This document shows positions 7,368 through 16,697 of a DNA stretch of 64,000 bases, one piece after another (the first letter of the stretch is position 1; each line of letters opens with the position of its first letter). Source of the DNA: Hyphomicrobiaceae bacterium (GTDB taxonomy: Bacteria > Pseudomonadota > Alphaproteobacteria > Rhizobiales > Devosiaceae); contig JACKJG010000005.1 of NCBI GenBank assembly GCA_020638065.1, forward strand, positions 1 through 64,000, in the 5' to 3' direction. A program made the translations under genes and the position numbers. The notes beneath the pieces were generated by a model. That model worked only from the letters and a program-made list of their open reading frames with translations. It was not told where the DNA came from and did no database searches.

Positions 7368-8537
7368 ATGCAAGCCATTCGCGCCCGCCTTGTCGCTTTG
7401 ATCGCGTCAGTTCTGCTGCTTTGGGCCGCGGCGACGTCCGCGGCCATGGCGCAACTCGACTTCGAAACCAACGCCAAGTTCGCGCTTCTGATGGACTTCG
7501 AGTCCGGCACGGTGCTCTTTCAGAAGGACGCCGATGAGCAGCTCGAGCCGGCCAGCATGGCCAAGTTGATGACCATCGCGGTGGTGTTCGACCAGCTCAA
7601 ATCCGGCCGCCTGTCGATGGACGACGAGTTCTTCATCTCTGAGCATGCCTGGCGTGATGGTGGCGCATCTTCGGGCGGCTCGACCATGTTTGCCGAATTG
7701 GGCAGCAAGGTGCCGGTCGGGGATCTGGTTCGTTCGGTCATCATTCAGTCGGGCAATGACGCCAGCATCGCGCTGGCCGAGGGCATCGCGGGTACCGAAG
7801 GCACCTTCGCGCGCCTGATGAATGAGAAAGCTCAGGATTTGGGGCTGGAGCACTCGCATTTCGTCAACGCGACCGGCCTGCCGGATCCGGGCCAGTATTC
7901 GACGGCCCGCGATCTGGCGACGATTGCGCGCTACATCATCCAGAACTTCCCGGACTATTATCCGATATTCTCGGAAACCGATTTCCGCTGGAACGGCATC
8001 ACACAATCCAACCGCAATGTGCTCCTCGACGACGGTATTGGCGTCGACGGGTTGAAGACCGGTCACACCGAAGCGGCCGGTTATGGTATTGTGGCCTCGA
8101 CCACCGAAGGCGGGCGGCGGCTGATTGCCGTGCTGCACGGGCTCGGGTCCATGCGCGAACGTGCCGAAGAAGCCCGGAAGCTCGTGACTTGGGGCAGCCG
8201 GTCGTTCGACCTCATCCCGGCATTCCAGAAGGATGAAATCGTCGGCTACGCGAATGTTTATGGCGGGCAGGAGCCGGCCGTCGGGTTGGTTGGACAGGGC
8301 GAATTATTGCTCTATCTGCCCATTGGCAGCCGCCGCTGTGTTAAGGCCGAAATCGCCTATCACGCGCCCATCCGCCCGCCCGTGGCCAAAGGCGATCAGC
8401 TTGCGCAATTGCGCGTGTTCTGCGACGATCAGCTGATTCAAACGGCGCCGCTTTTCGCGGCAAACGACGTGGCCGACGGCGATCTTTTCCGCAAGTCGGT
8501 CGACGCACTCAAGGAACTGGCATTGGGGTGGATCTGA
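7368..8537 (+). CDS. dacF: D-alanyl-D-alanine carboxypeptidase (penicillin-binding protein 5/6 family)
   Basis: A 389-residue serine DD-peptidase. The ATG at 7368 is chosen because GAAAGG precedes it by seven bases and it gives a clean Sec signal peptide ending in AMA at about residue 28; upstream TTG (7338) and ATG (7344) codons are in frame. The active-site triad of motifs is intact: SMAK with Ser63 and Lys66, SGN at 128-130, and KTG at 230-232. A C-terminal beta domain follows. It removes the terminal D-alanine from stem peptides in the periplasm and limits cross-linking. Gene order rlpA-dacF-tmk-holB-metG-tatD is a conserved Hyphomicrobiales neighbourhood. Confidence 0.93.
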   Translation: MQAIRARLVALIASVLLLWAAATSAAMAQLDFETNAKFALLMDFESGTVLFQKDADEQLEPASMAKLMTIAVVFDQLKSGRLSMDDEFFISEHAWRDGGASSGGSTMFAELGSKVPVGDLVRSVIIQSGNDASIALAEGIAGTEGTFARLMNEKAQDLGLEHSHFVNATGLPDPGQYSTARDLATIARYIIQNFPDYYPIFSETDFRWNGITQSNRNVLLDDGIGVDGLKTGHTEAAGYGIVASTTEGGRRLIAVLHGLGSMRERAEEARKLVTWGSRSFDLIPAFQKDEIVGYANVYGGQEPAVGLVGQGELLLYLPIGSRRCVKAEIAYHAPIRPPVAKGDQLAQLRVFCDDQLIQTAPLFAANDVADGDLFRKSVDALKELALGWI

Positions 8538-8564
8538 CAGTCCGCTCCATCGGGATCGTTGCGC

Positions 8565-9251
8565 ATGGCAGGTCAGGAAATCGACCACACTCCACGCTTC
8601 ATAACATTTGAAGGTGGCGAAGGGGTCGGCAAATCAACACAGGTCAAGCTGCTGCTTGAAAAGCTGCACAACGAGGGCGTTGGAACCGTTCGGACACGCG
8701 AGCCCGGCGGCACACCGCGTGCCGAGGCCATTCGCTCGTTCATATTGAGCGGTCAACCGCAAAGCTGGGGCACGGGCGCGGAAGCGGTCCTGTTTGCCGC
8801 GGCACGGCTGGACCACGTCAATGAACTGGTCGCACCGAGCCTTGAGGCGGGCAAATGGGTTCTTTCGGACCGTTTTCATGATTCAACCCGCGCCTACCAG
8901 GGACTGAATGGTGGTGTTGATACCAAGCTCATCGACGCACTCGAAATCCTTGCGCTGAACGGGCACACGCCCGATTTGACCATCGTGCTCGACATGGACC
9001 CGGAAAAGGCCTTTGAACGCGTCGAGAAACGCGCCCTCGAAGACGGTATTCCAATCAGCGCCGATCGTTTTGAACGCGAAGACCTTGAATGGCACCGCCG
9101 GCTCCGCGATGCCTTTCATGACATCGTCAAGAACAATGAAGAGCGTTGCGTGATGCTGTCTGCCGACCAATCTGAAGAGGAACTGGCGGAAGAGGTCTGG
9201 GCGCTCGTTCGCGGCCGTTTTCCCGAAATCGAATCCGTCGCGACCGGATGA
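8565..9251 (+). CDS. tmk: Thymidylate kinase
   Basis: A 228-residue enzyme that phosphorylates dTMP to dTDP. The P-loop is FEGGEGVGKST at about 15-25, followed by the TREPGGTPRAE substrate loop and the SDRFHDSTRAYQG motif. The ATG at 8565 is used; an in-frame TTG at 8559 adds only two residues. The stop overlaps the start of holB in an ATGA, so the two DNA-replication genes are translationally coupled, as in many bacteria. Confidence 0.96.
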   Translation: MAGQEIDHTPRFITFEGGEGVGKSTQVKLLLEKLHNEGVGTVRTREPGGTPRAEAIRSFILSGQPQSWGTGAEAVLFAAARLDHVNELVAPSLEAGKWVLSDRFHDSTRAYQGLNGGVDTKLIDALEILALNGHTPDLTIVLDMDPEKAFERVEKRALEDGIPISADRFEREDLEWHRRLRDAFHDIVKNNEERCVMLSADQSEEELAEEVWALVRGRFPEIESVATG

Positions 9252-10276
9252 CCGACCCCGAAACGCAACGGGAGGCGGATCAGCTTGACGGCGTGCCACC
9301 GCCCGAAGCATCGGAGCACCTCATCGGACATGACGACGTGGTGTTGCGCTTGCGAAAGCAGATCGAAGGTGGCCGCCTGGCCAGTGGTATTCTGCTTCAT
9401 GGTCCGCGCGGCATCGGCAAGGCAACCCTTGCTTTTGAAACCATTGTCGAACTGATTGCCGCGACCGGTGATGAACCCGCCGAACGGGTGAGGGCGCAGG
9501 TTGCCGCGGGCTCACATCCCAATGTGTTCGTTTTGCGCATTCCCCGCGAGGATGGACGTTTCAAGACGGAAATCCGCATTGGCGATGTGCGCCATCTCAT
9601 CGAACGCTTGCACCAGACCCGGGGCAGGGCCGGTCATCGAGCGGTCGTCATCGATGCCGCAGAGGATTGCAACAAGAGCGCCGCCAACGCTCTGCTCAAG
9701 ATACTCGAAGAACCACCCGCCGAATGCCATTTCTTTCTCATTTCACACCAGCCCGGCCGGCTGCTTCCGACAATCCGGTCGCGCTGCCAGTCCTACGCGA
9801 TGCGCCCGCTCAGTGAAACGCAGCTTGCCGAATTCGCCGGCAGTGCCGGAGATGCGACCCCCACCGAACTCGGCCTGGCCAGCGGCAATCCCCGCCGTTT
9901 GTGCGAACTCAAGGCATTGGGCGATACCGGATTGATAGAACGTGTGCGTCAATGGCTCGAAAACCCGCTCGATGCCTCCGACACGCTGACCCTTTCCATT
10001 TCCCGCGACCTGGCAGACCGCCAAGCTGTCGCCAGCGAGGCCTTTGTTCGCCGCCTGTTGCTCGACTGGATTGCCGATGAAGCTCGGGCCGCCGCAACCT
10101 CGGAAACAGGGGAAACGAAGCGGCTTGCGTCGGCAAGTGCCCTGTGGGAGAAGGCGAACCGATCGTTCACCGAAACGGATATCTTCAATCTCGACCTGAG
10201 CGCCACCTATCTGACGCTGTTCGACGCGATCAGCGCCCATATGCGGCTTGGCGCCGGCATTCTGACCGCTCCATGA
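9248..10276 (+). CDS. holB: DNA polymerase III subunit delta'
   Basis: A 342-residue clamp-loader subunit. After a 25-residue N-terminal extension come HLIGHDDVVLRLR and a P-loop-like HGPRGIGKAT at about 51-60. The delta' signatures NALLKILEEPP and TIRSRCQ are clear. It works with gamma/tau and delta to load the sliding clamp. The start overlaps the tmk stop and the stop overlaps the metG start, both through ATGA, giving a tightly coupled tmk-holB-metG unit. Confidence 0.94.
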   Translation: MTDPETQREADQLDGVPPPEASEHLIGHDDVVLRLRKQIEGGRLASGILLHGPRGIGKATLAFETIVELIAATGDEPAERVRAQVAAGSHPNVFVLRIPREDGRFKTEIRIGDVRHLIERLHQTRGRAGHRAVVIDAAEDCNKSAANALLKILEEPPAECHFFLISHQPGRLLPTIRSRCQSYAMRPLSETQLAEFAGSAGDATPTELGLASGNPRRLCELKALGDTGLIERVRQWLENPLDASDTLTLSISRDLADRQAVASEAFVRRLLLDWIADEARAAATSETGETKRLASASALWEKANRSFTETDIFNLDLSATYLTLFDAISAHMRLGAGILTAP

Positions 10277-11823
10277 CAAAACCAAGTTTCTACATCACCA
10301 CGGCAATTTCCTATCCTAATGGCGAACCGCATATCGGCCACGCTTATGAGATGATCGCGACCGACGCGCTGGCACGTTTCAAGCGGCTGGACGGGTTCGA
10401 CGTCCACTTTTTGACCGGAACCGACGAGCACGGAATCAAGATGGCGCAGACCGCCGCCGCGAAGGGCATTCCGGTCCGCCAGCTTGCAGACGAAAACACG
10501 GCCCGCTTTCAGGCATTGGCCGCGGCGCTCAACCTGTCGAACGATGATTTCATTCGAACAACCGAACCGCGCCACTTAGAATCCTCCCAGGCGATCTGGA
10601 AAGCGATGGAGGCCAATGGCGACATCTATCTGGACGCCTATTCCGGCTGGTATTCGGTCCGCGACGAAGCCTATTACGACGAGTCCGAACTTGTCGACGG
10701 TGAGGGCGGTGAGAAGCTCTCTCCGCAGGGTACGCCCGTCGAATGGGTCGAGGAACCAAGTTACTTCTTCAGGCTGTCCGCCTACCAGGACAAGCTTCTC
10801 AAATACTATGCTGACCATCCGGACTTCATTGCTCCGCGCGAACGCCTCAATGAGATCGTTTCCTTCGTCAAGTCGGGCCTGGCCGATCTGTCGGTCTCGC
10901 GAACGACCTTTGACTGGGGCATTCCGGTCCCGGGTGCCGATGGCCACGTCATGTATGTCTGGGTCGACGCGCTGACCAACTACATCACCGGTTTGGGCTA
11001 TCCGGACACAAAAGCTGAGAAGTTTGAGAAATTCTGGCCCGCCGATCTGCACGTGATCGGCAAGGACATCGTGCGCTTTCACACGGTCTATTGGCCCGCC
11101 TTTCTGATGAGTGCGGGCGTGGCGCCGCCGAAACGTGTTTTCGGACACGGATTTCTGACCGTCGACGGCAAGAAAATGTCCAAGTCGCTCGGCAACGTCA
11201 TCGATCCATTCGAACTCATCGATGAATTTGGTGCCGATCCGGTGCGTTTCTATTTCCTGCGCGAAGTCTCGTTCGGCCACGATGGCGACTATGGCCGCGA
11301 GAAGTTCATCAGCCGCAATAACGCTGACCTCGCCAACGATCTTGGCAATCTGGTGCAGCGTTCCCTGTCGATGATCGCCAAAAACTGCGACGCCAAAGTG
11401 CCCGTGCCCACTACATTCAGTGATGCGGACAAAGCCATTCTGGCTGAAGCCGACAGCGCCGTTGCAGTGGCGCGCGAAGCGATGAACCGGCAGGCCGTGC
11501 ACGAAGCTGTTGCCGCCATCTGGTCCTGCGTCAGCGAGGCGAACCGCTATTTTGCCACCGAAGAGCCTTGGGCCAAGAAGAAAACCGACCCCGCGCGCAT
11601 GGCGACAATCCTTTACGTCACGGCCGAATGCGTCCGTCGGGTTTCGATCGCCGCATTGGCCTTTGTGCCCGCCGGTGCGGCCCGCATTCTCGATGCGCTT
11701 GCCGTTCCCGAGGATGAGCGCGTTCTCGCCCTCGCCAATGACGCCAATATGCTGAAGTCCGGCGCTGACCTGCCGGCACCCGAACCTGTTTTCCGCCGTT
11801 TCGAGCGAGACGGCGCGGTCTGA
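10273..11823 (+). CDS. metG: Methionyl-tRNA synthetase
   Basis: A 516-residue class I aminoacyl-tRNA synthetase. The HIGH motif is at residues 20-23 and KMSKS at 301-305. The connective peptide lacks the paired CxxC zinc knuckles of the E. coli enzyme, so this is the short, zinc-free type common in alphaproteobacteria, and no C-terminal tRNA-binding appendix is present. The start at 10273 is fixed by an ATGA overlap with holB; the longer open frame upstream runs inside holB. It charges initiator and elongator tRNA-Met. Confidence 0.96.
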   Translation: MTKPSFYITTAISYPNGEPHIGHAYEMIATDALARFKRLDGFDVHFLTGTDEHGIKMAQTAAAKGIPVRQLADENTARFQALAAALNLSNDDFIRTTEPRHLESSQAIWKAMEANGDIYLDAYSGWYSVRDEAYYDESELVDGEGGEKLSPQGTPVEWVEEPSYFFRLSAYQDKLLKYYADHPDFIAPRERLNEIVSFVKSGLADLSVSRTTFDWGIPVPGADGHVMYVWVDALTNYITGLGYPDTKAEKFEKFWPADLHVIGKDIVRFHTVYWPAFLMSAGVAPPKRVFGHGFLTVDGKKMSKSLGNVIDPFELIDEFGADPVRFYFLREVSFGHDGDYGREKFISRNNADLANDLGNLVQRSLSMIAKNCDAKVPVPTTFSDADKAILAEADSAVAVAREAMNRQAVHEAVAAIWSCVSEANRYFATEEPWAKKKTDPARMATILYVTAECVRRVSIAALAFVPAGAARILDALAVPEDERVLALANDANMLKSGADLPAPEPVFRRFERDGAV

Positions 11824-11826
11824 CCC

Positions 11827-12612
11827 ATGCTGATCGACAGCCATTGCCATCTTGATTTCGAGGTTCTGGCCGAAGATCGCGCCGGCATTCTCGCGCGCAT
11901 GGCCGAAAATCAGGTGAAGGGTTGCGTCACCATTTCAACCCGAGTCCATCGCTTCGATAGTATCAAGGCGATTGCAGAAGCGCATAAGAACGTCTGGTGC
12001 TCCGTCGGCACCCATCCGCACAACGCGCATGAAGAACTGGATATTGAGACCAGCGACCTGGTCCGGTTGTCCAAACACCCAAAATGCGTAGCCATCGGCG
12101 AAGTCGGGCTCGATTATCACTACGATTATTCGCCGCGCGACGCGCAAGCCGAGGGCTTTCGGCGGCATATCGCTGCTGCGCGCGAAACCGGCCTCCCGCT
12201 TGTCATCCATGCCCGCTCGGCGGATGACGATGTAGCGCGGATCTTGAGGGAAGAGACCGCCACAGGCGCTTTCCCGTTCATTCTGCACTGCTTTTCGTCC
12301 GGACTTGAACTTGCGCGAACGGGACTGGACTTGGGTGGCTACATTTCGTTTTCCGGAATCGTCACCTTCAAGAATGCGGCGGAGGTTCAGGAAGCGGCAA
12401 AAATCGCGCCGCTCGATCGCATACTTGTCGAGACCGACGCCCCCTATCTCGCACCTATCCCGCATCGCGGTCAGACCAACGAACCGGCCTTCGTCCGCCA
12501 CACGGCGGAAAAGGTAGCGGAATTGCGAGGTATGTCGTTTGACGACCTTGCCGACGCAACTACCGAAAACTTCTTCCGCCTGTTTTCCAAGGCGAAGCTG
12601 GACCAAAGCTGA
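11827..12612 (+). CDS. tatD: TatD family metal-dependent deoxyribonuclease
   Basis: A 261-residue TIM-barrel metal hydrolase of the TatD/YcfH family. The metal-binding HCH of DSHCHLDF is at the N-terminus; GEVGLDYHYDYSPR, VIHARSADDD and LVETDAPYLAP supply the remaining ligands. Family members act as 3'-5' DNA exonucleases in repair. It starts three bases after metG ends and its TGA shares one base with the ATG of the next gene, so it is read as part of the same operon. Confidence 0.93.
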   Translation: MLIDSHCHLDFEVLAEDRAGILARMAENQVKGCVTISTRVHRFDSIKAIAEAHKNVWCSVGTHPHNAHEELDIETSDLVRLSKHPKCVAIGEVGLDYHYDYSPRDAQAEGFRRHIAAARETGLPLVIHARSADDDVARILREETATGAFPFILHCFSSGLELARTGLDLGGYISFSGIVTFKNAAEVQEAAKIAPLDRILVETDAPYLAPIPHRGQTNEPAFVRHTAEKVAELRGMSFDDLADATTENFFRLFSKAKLDQS

Positions 12613-13445
12613 TGGGCGAGGCGACGCGCATTATCGCGACGATTCTGGGTTGCGCCTCGTCAGGCGGCGTTCCGCGCGTTGGCGGCAACTGGGGGACCTG
12701 CGATCCTCAGAATCCACGCAACCGCCGGCGGCGCTGCGCTTTGCTCCTGACCGGAACAACCGAAGGACAAGATGGCAAGACCCAAGTCCTGATCGATACC
12801 GGCGCCGACATGCGCGAGCAATTGCTTGAGCAGAATGTCGAGCATCTCGACGCAGTTTTTTACACCCACGAACATGCCGACCACACGCATGGGATCGATG
12901 ATTTGCGCGCCTTCGCCCTGTCCATGAAGCAGCGTGTACCGGTATTTTATGAACCGCGCACCGGCAGCCGCCTGTTCGAGTCCTTTGGCTATTGCTTCCA
13001 ATCCGCCCCCGGCAGCCCCTATCCGCCAATTCTCGATGGTCGCGAAATCCAGGCGGAAGCATCGGTGACCATCGAAGGCGAGGGGGGTGACATTACCCTC
13101 ATGCCTCTGACCCAGGCACATGGTCACATCACAAGCCTCGGATTCAGGGTTGGTGACCTGATGTATTCCTGCGACTTGAGCGACATTCCAACCGAGACAT
13201 TGCCGCATCTGAAGGGATTGCAGACCTGGATCGTCGACGCGCTGCGCCCGGTGCCGCATCCAAGCCATTTCTCACTGTCCGATGCCCTTGAATGGATCGA
13301 TCGCGTGGCGCCGGAAAGGGCAATCCTGACCAATCTGCATGTCGACATGGACTATGAATGGGTGTCCGCCAACACGCCTTTCCATGTCGAACCTGCGTAC
13401 GACGGGCTCAAGGTCGACTGCGTCACTGGCGAACGGATCGCTTGA
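12612..13445 (+). CDS. MBL-fold metallohydrolase (PhnP-like)
   Basis: A 277-residue metallo-beta-lactamase-fold protein. The metal signature is YTHEHADHTHGIDDLR at about residues 89-104, followed by a distal MPLTQAHGHITSLG and a final LTNLHVDMDY. An N-terminal GCASSGGVPRVGGNWG and arginine-rich RNRRRRC segment is typical of the PhnP/tRNase Z-like branch. The usual assignment is a phosphodiesterase of unknown physiological substrate; there are no phosphonate genes nearby. It follows tatD with a one-base TGATG overlap, a pairing common in Hyphomicrobiales. It converges with the next minus-strand gene. Confidence 0.9.
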   Translation: MGEATRIIATILGCASSGGVPRVGGNWGTCDPQNPRNRRRRCALLLTGTTEGQDGKTQVLIDTGADMREQLLEQNVEHLDAVFYTHEHADHTHGIDDLRAFALSMKQRVPVFYEPRTGSRLFESFGYCFQSAPGSPYPPILDGREIQAEASVTIEGEGGDITLMPLTQAHGHITSLGFRVGDLMYSCDLSDIPTETLPHLKGLQTWIVDALRPVPHPSHFSLSDALEWIDRVAPERAILTNLHVDMDYEWVSANTPFHVEPAYDGLKVDCVTGERIA

Positions 13446-13451
13446 CGCAGT

Positions 13452-13877
13452 CTACCAGTGCGCGACGCGGTCGCGACCGACAAATTGTGCGCTCTGGTCC
13501 GTGTATTCGAACAATTCGATCTTCACGCCGTTGGGGTCGGTGATCCAGCTCTGCCAGGTATCGTCACACCCGATTGACTTGTCGCGTGCCTCAACGCCCT
13601 GAGCCCGGATATGGGCTATGGCATCGTCCATATTGCTGACTTCGTAGCAGATGTGGTTGATCTGGTTGTCCTCGGAAAACGAAGACGCATCCTTGTGAAA
13701 CACCTCGAGAAAGGTGCGTCCACCGGCATCGAGATAGTAGCCGAACACCTTGCCGTCGCGCGTGAAATTGAACCGTTTCTCAAAGCCCAGGGTCTTTTGG
13801 TACCACGCGGCGGTTTCATCGATATCGTGCGCAAATATGCAGACATGCGCGACCTGTTTTACGATCGGTGCAGCCAT
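13452..13877 (-). CDS. VOC family (glyoxalase-like) protein
   Basis: A 141-residue vicinal-oxygen-chelate protein with two beta-alpha-beta-beta-beta modules. Visible are AHVCIFAHDIDETAAWYQ, RTFLEVFH and QSWITDPNGVKIELFEY; the histidine and glutamates are positioned like the metal ligands of glyoxalase I. The start is the ATG at 13877, which has an AGGGAG just upstream; the first ATG at 13889 has no such signal. The ligands are consistent with a lactoylglutathione lyase-like enzyme, but VOC proteins are functionally diverse and I would not name a substrate. The gene stands alone on the minus strand. Confidence 0.85.
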   Translation of the reverse strand: MAAPIVKQVAHVCIFAHDIDETAAWYQKTLGFEKRFNFTRDGKVFGYYLDAGGRTFLEVFHKDASSFSEDNQINHICYEVSNMDDAIAHIRAQGVEARDKSIGCDDTWQSWITDPNGVKIELFEYTDQSAQFVGRDRVAHW

Positions 13878-14104
13878 CTTCTCCCTCATTCGTTTGCCGG
13901 CTATGTGCCAGTATTATCGTTCATACAATCCGCAAATACGCCGAGTGGACATGATTGACAAGCACTTCGTCACCCGTGGGCGGTCGGTGTGGAAAGAGAT
14001 CGAAGCCTCCAGCCAGAGCCGCTATTGCCTCGACGGATACACTCGTCTAGGCGGCTGTCTGAACAAGCGGTGCGGATTCGCAGCACTTCGCCCAGGAGAA
14101 ACAG

Positions 14105-14686
14105 ATGCGCATTTGTGTGTTTTGCGGTTCAAGGTCTGGCAATTCAGACGCTTATGCCGATGCAGCCCGCAAACTCGGCGCCAGCATGGCGCAGCAAAAG
14201 ATCGACCTCGTCTATGGCGGCGGGCATGTCGGGCTGATGGGTATCGTCGCCGATGCTGTGTTGCGTGGGGGCGGCAAGGTCTACGGCGTTATCCCTGAAA
14301 AGCTGGCGGAAAGGGAACTGGCCCACGACACGCTGACCGAGTTGTTCGTGGTCAGGAACATGCACGAACGCAAAATGAAGATGGCCGACTTGTCGGACGC
14401 CTTCATCGCCATGCCCGGCGGCATTGGCACGCTCGAAGAGATCTTCGAGCAATGGACATGGCTGCAGCTCTCCATTCACGACAAGCCGAGCGCATTTCTC
14501 AACGTAAACGGCTATTACGATCCGCTAAAGCAGATGATCGAACAGATGACATCTACGGGATTTCTCACGTCAGAGCACGCCGCAATGGTGCGCTTCGAAT
14601 CCAGCTTCGAGCCAATCCTTGCGGCCTTCAAGACCTTCCGCGCACCCGAACCGAAATGGGTCGACCTTGCCGGCCCCGATGCGTGA
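14105..14686 (+). CDS. LOG family protein (cytokinin riboside 5'-monophosphate phosphoribohydrolase type)
   Basis: A 193-residue Rossmann-fold protein. It shows the CVFCGSRSG start, the YGGGHVGLMG loop and the diagnostic PGGIGTLEEIFE motif of LOG proteins. The family cleaves nucleoside 5'-monophosphates to base and ribose 5-phosphate; in plants this activates cytokinins, while the bacterial role is usually nucleotide salvage or unknown. An AGGAG stands seven bases before the ATG at 14105. It is monocistronic and converges with the cupredoxin gene at 14713. Confidence 0.92.
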   Translation: MRICVFCGSRSGNSDAYADAARKLGASMAQQKIDLVYGGGHVGLMGIVADAVLRGGGKVYGVIPEKLAERELAHDTLTELFVVRNMHERKMKMADLSDAFIAMPGGIGTLEEIFEQWTWLQLSIHDKPSAFLNVNGYYDPLKQMIEQMTSTGFLTSEHAAMVRFESSFEPILAAFKTFRAPEPKWVDLAGPDA

Positions 14687-14712
14687 GAAACCCCTTCCGC
14701 GAACGACAGGAA

Positions 14713-15228
14713 CTAAGGCGTCACGGTAAACAGGGTCCACATCCCCATGATGTAGTGACCCGGTATGTTGCACACCAGCATGTAGGTACCCGGCTGCAGA
14801 CGCAGCGTAAGCGTTCCGCTTTGGCCCGGATCGAGTTCAGACACTTCGCCGATTGCGCCCGCCGCATCTTCGTCGATGGCCATCTCCTCGGAATTGTATG
14901 GCACTTCCGTTTCGCCTGGCTGCAGCGGAATGACGATCATTTCGTGAATTGTGTCGCGCGATGTGTTGGTGGCTTCAAACTTGATGTCGCCCGCGGGCAG
15001 GCTGGCCAAGTCTGTCGTGATGCCCATGGTGGCATGCGCCGGGTCAGGATTGCCCGACATTGCCATTCCCATACCGTTGACCTGATCGAGATTGTCCATG
15101 GAGCCGGGGCCCATGTCCCACAAAAACGCTTTCACAACAGGCACGTTTTGATCAGCTAATGCCGGAACGGCGAAAGCAACGGGTGCCAAACCCGCAACAC
15201 CCAGCAATGTTCTTCTGGAAATAGTCAT
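14713..15228 (-). CDS. Exported cupredoxin-like copper protein
   Basis: A 171-residue protein with an N-terminal signal containing SRRTLLG and an alanine-rich cleavage region ending PALA, suggesting Tat or Sec export. The mature part has a C-terminal cupredoxin fold. A type 1 copper site can be read from TIHEM (His) and LVCNIPGHYIMGM (Cys, His, Met). About 60 residues before it are rich in Met, Gly and Asp and may bind metal or be flexible. The ATG at 15228 is chosen because GGAGGG precedes it. It is likely a periplasmic electron carrier or copper-handling protein; no partner is encoded beside it. It is divergent from eno. Confidence 0.85.
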   Translation of the reverse strand: MTISRRTLLGVAGLAPVAFAVPALADQNVPVVKAFLWDMGPGSMDNLDQVNGMGMAMSGNPDPAHATMGITTDLASLPAGDIKFEATNTSRDTIHEMIVIPLQPGETEVPYNSEEMAIDEDAAGAIGEVSELDPGQSGTLTLRLQPGTYMLVCNIPGHYIMGMWTLFTVTP

Positions 15229-15417
15229 GTTAGCCCTCCTCAAGGTTAGCCGGAGCCATCGTTCAGGCGCCAGCGCCCCTTGTGGATCACGCGAACCTTA
15301 CAACAGGCTGAATAGCTGGGTTTATGGTGCTTGTTGCGCAGCGCGCTTTCCAATTGCCTCAAGCCGGGCTATCAAGCGGCACAATTCGCACCACCTCCAG
15401 AAATGAGGAACTCTCCA

Positions 15418-16692
15418 ATGTCCGCCATTATCGATGTTTCCGCCCGCCAGATTTTCGACAGCCGCGGCAATCCCACAGTCGAGGTTGATGTGGTGCTCGA
15501 CGATGGCAGTTTCGGACGCGCCGCTGTCCCCTCGGGCGCTTCAACGGGTGCACATGAGGCGCATGAGTTGCGGGATGGGGGTCCGGAATTCATGGGCAAG
15601 GGCGTGATGCAGGCGGTCGACAACGTCAATGACGTCATTGCGCACGAAATCCATGAAATGGACGCGCTCGACCAGATTGCAATCGACCAGGCCATGATCG
15701 AGCTTGATGGAACGGCGAACAAAGGCAAGCTCGGCGCCAACGCCATCCTCGGCGTGTCGCTGGCCGTTGCCAAGGCCGCGGCTGATTCTTCGGAATTGCC
15801 GCTCTACCGCTATCTTGGCGGTCCGAACTCCCACATTCTCCCGGTCCCGATGATGAACATCATCAATGGTGGCGAGCATGCCGACAATCCCATCGATATT
15901 CAGGAATTCATGATCATGCCGATCGGGGCGTCGAGCATGGCCGAAGCCCTGCGCATGGGATCAGAGGTATTCCACACCCTCAAGAAAGGCCTGAGCGCAG
16001 AAGGTCACAACACCAACGTTGGCGACGAGGGCGGCTTTGCGCCAAATCTGAGTTCGGCGGACGAGGCGCTCGGCTTCATCATGCGCTCGATCGAGAAAGC
16101 CGGCTACACGCCCGGCGAAGACGTGGCGCTGGCGCTCGATGCCGCTTCGACCGAATATTACAAGGACGGCACCTATCAGATGAAGGGCGAAGGCAAGACG
16201 CTGACCTCCGAGGACAACGTTGCCTACCTCGCTGATCTGGTCGAACGCTTCCCGATCATTTCGCTCGAAGACGGCATGGCCGAAGACGATTGGGAAGGCT
16301 GGAAAATGCTGACCAACGCAATTGGCGGCAAGTGCCAGCTTGTGGGCGATGATCTGTTCGTGACCAATCCCGAGCGGCTCGAATCCGGCATCAAGATGGG
16401 AGTCGCCAACTCCATTCTCGTCAAGGTCAACCAGATCGGTTCGCTCACAGAAACCATGCGCGCGGTCGAAATGGCCCATCGGGCCCGCTACACCAGCGTG
16501 ATCTCGCATCGGTCCGGCGAGACTGAGGACAATACCATCGCCGACCTGGCCGTTGCCTTCAATGCCGGGCAGATCAAGACCGGTTCGATGTCGCGTTCCG
16601 AGCGCCTGTCGAAGTATAACCAGCTCCTGCGGATCGAAGAAATGCTGGGCGACTCGGCGTCCTTTGCTGGCCGCAGCATTTTGCGTGGATAG
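15418..16692 (+). CDS. eno: Enolase
   Basis: A 424-residue phosphopyruvate hydratase converting 2-phosphoglycerate to phosphoenolpyruvate. Conserved blocks include RQIFDSRGNPTVEVDV, PSGASTGAHEAHELRD, GDEGGFAPN, the metal ligand region SLEDGMAEDD, and VISHRSGETEDN. The ATG at 15418 has a GAGGA eight bases upstream; the frame is open 29 codons further but without a better start. It is followed by DUF4180, a short conserved protein and ftsB, then the pdh operon. Confidence 0.97.
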   Translation: MSAIIDVSARQIFDSRGNPTVEVDVVLDDGSFGRAAVPSGASTGAHEAHELRDGGPEFMGKGVMQAVDNVNDVIAHEIHEMDALDQIAIDQAMIELDGTANKGKLGANAILGVSLAVAKAAADSSELPLYRYLGGPNSHILPVPMMNIINGGEHADNPIDIQEFMIMPIGASSMAEALRMGSEVFHTLKKGLSAEGHNTNVGDEGGFAPNLSSADEALGFIMRSIEKAGYTPGEDVALALDAASTEYYKDGTYQMKGEGKTLTSEDNVAYLADLVERFPIISLEDGMAEDDWEGWKMLTNAIGGKCQLVGDDLFVTNPERLESGIKMGVANSILVKVNQIGSLTETMRAVEMAHRARYTSVISHRSGETEDNTIADLAVAFNAGQIKTGSMSRSERLSKYNQLLRIEEMLGDSASFAGRSILRG

Positions 16693-16697
16693 ACGCC

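Noticed and set aside
10273..11823. Missing zinc-binding cysteines in MetG as a possible defect
   Set aside because: The short zinc-free form is normal in alphaproteobacteria, and both ATP-binding motifs are intact.
10576..11850. 424-codon minus-strand open frame opposite metG
   Set aside because: It is fully antisense to a clear methionyl-tRNA synthetase with HIGH and KMSKS motifs; no protein signature is visible in the antisense frame.
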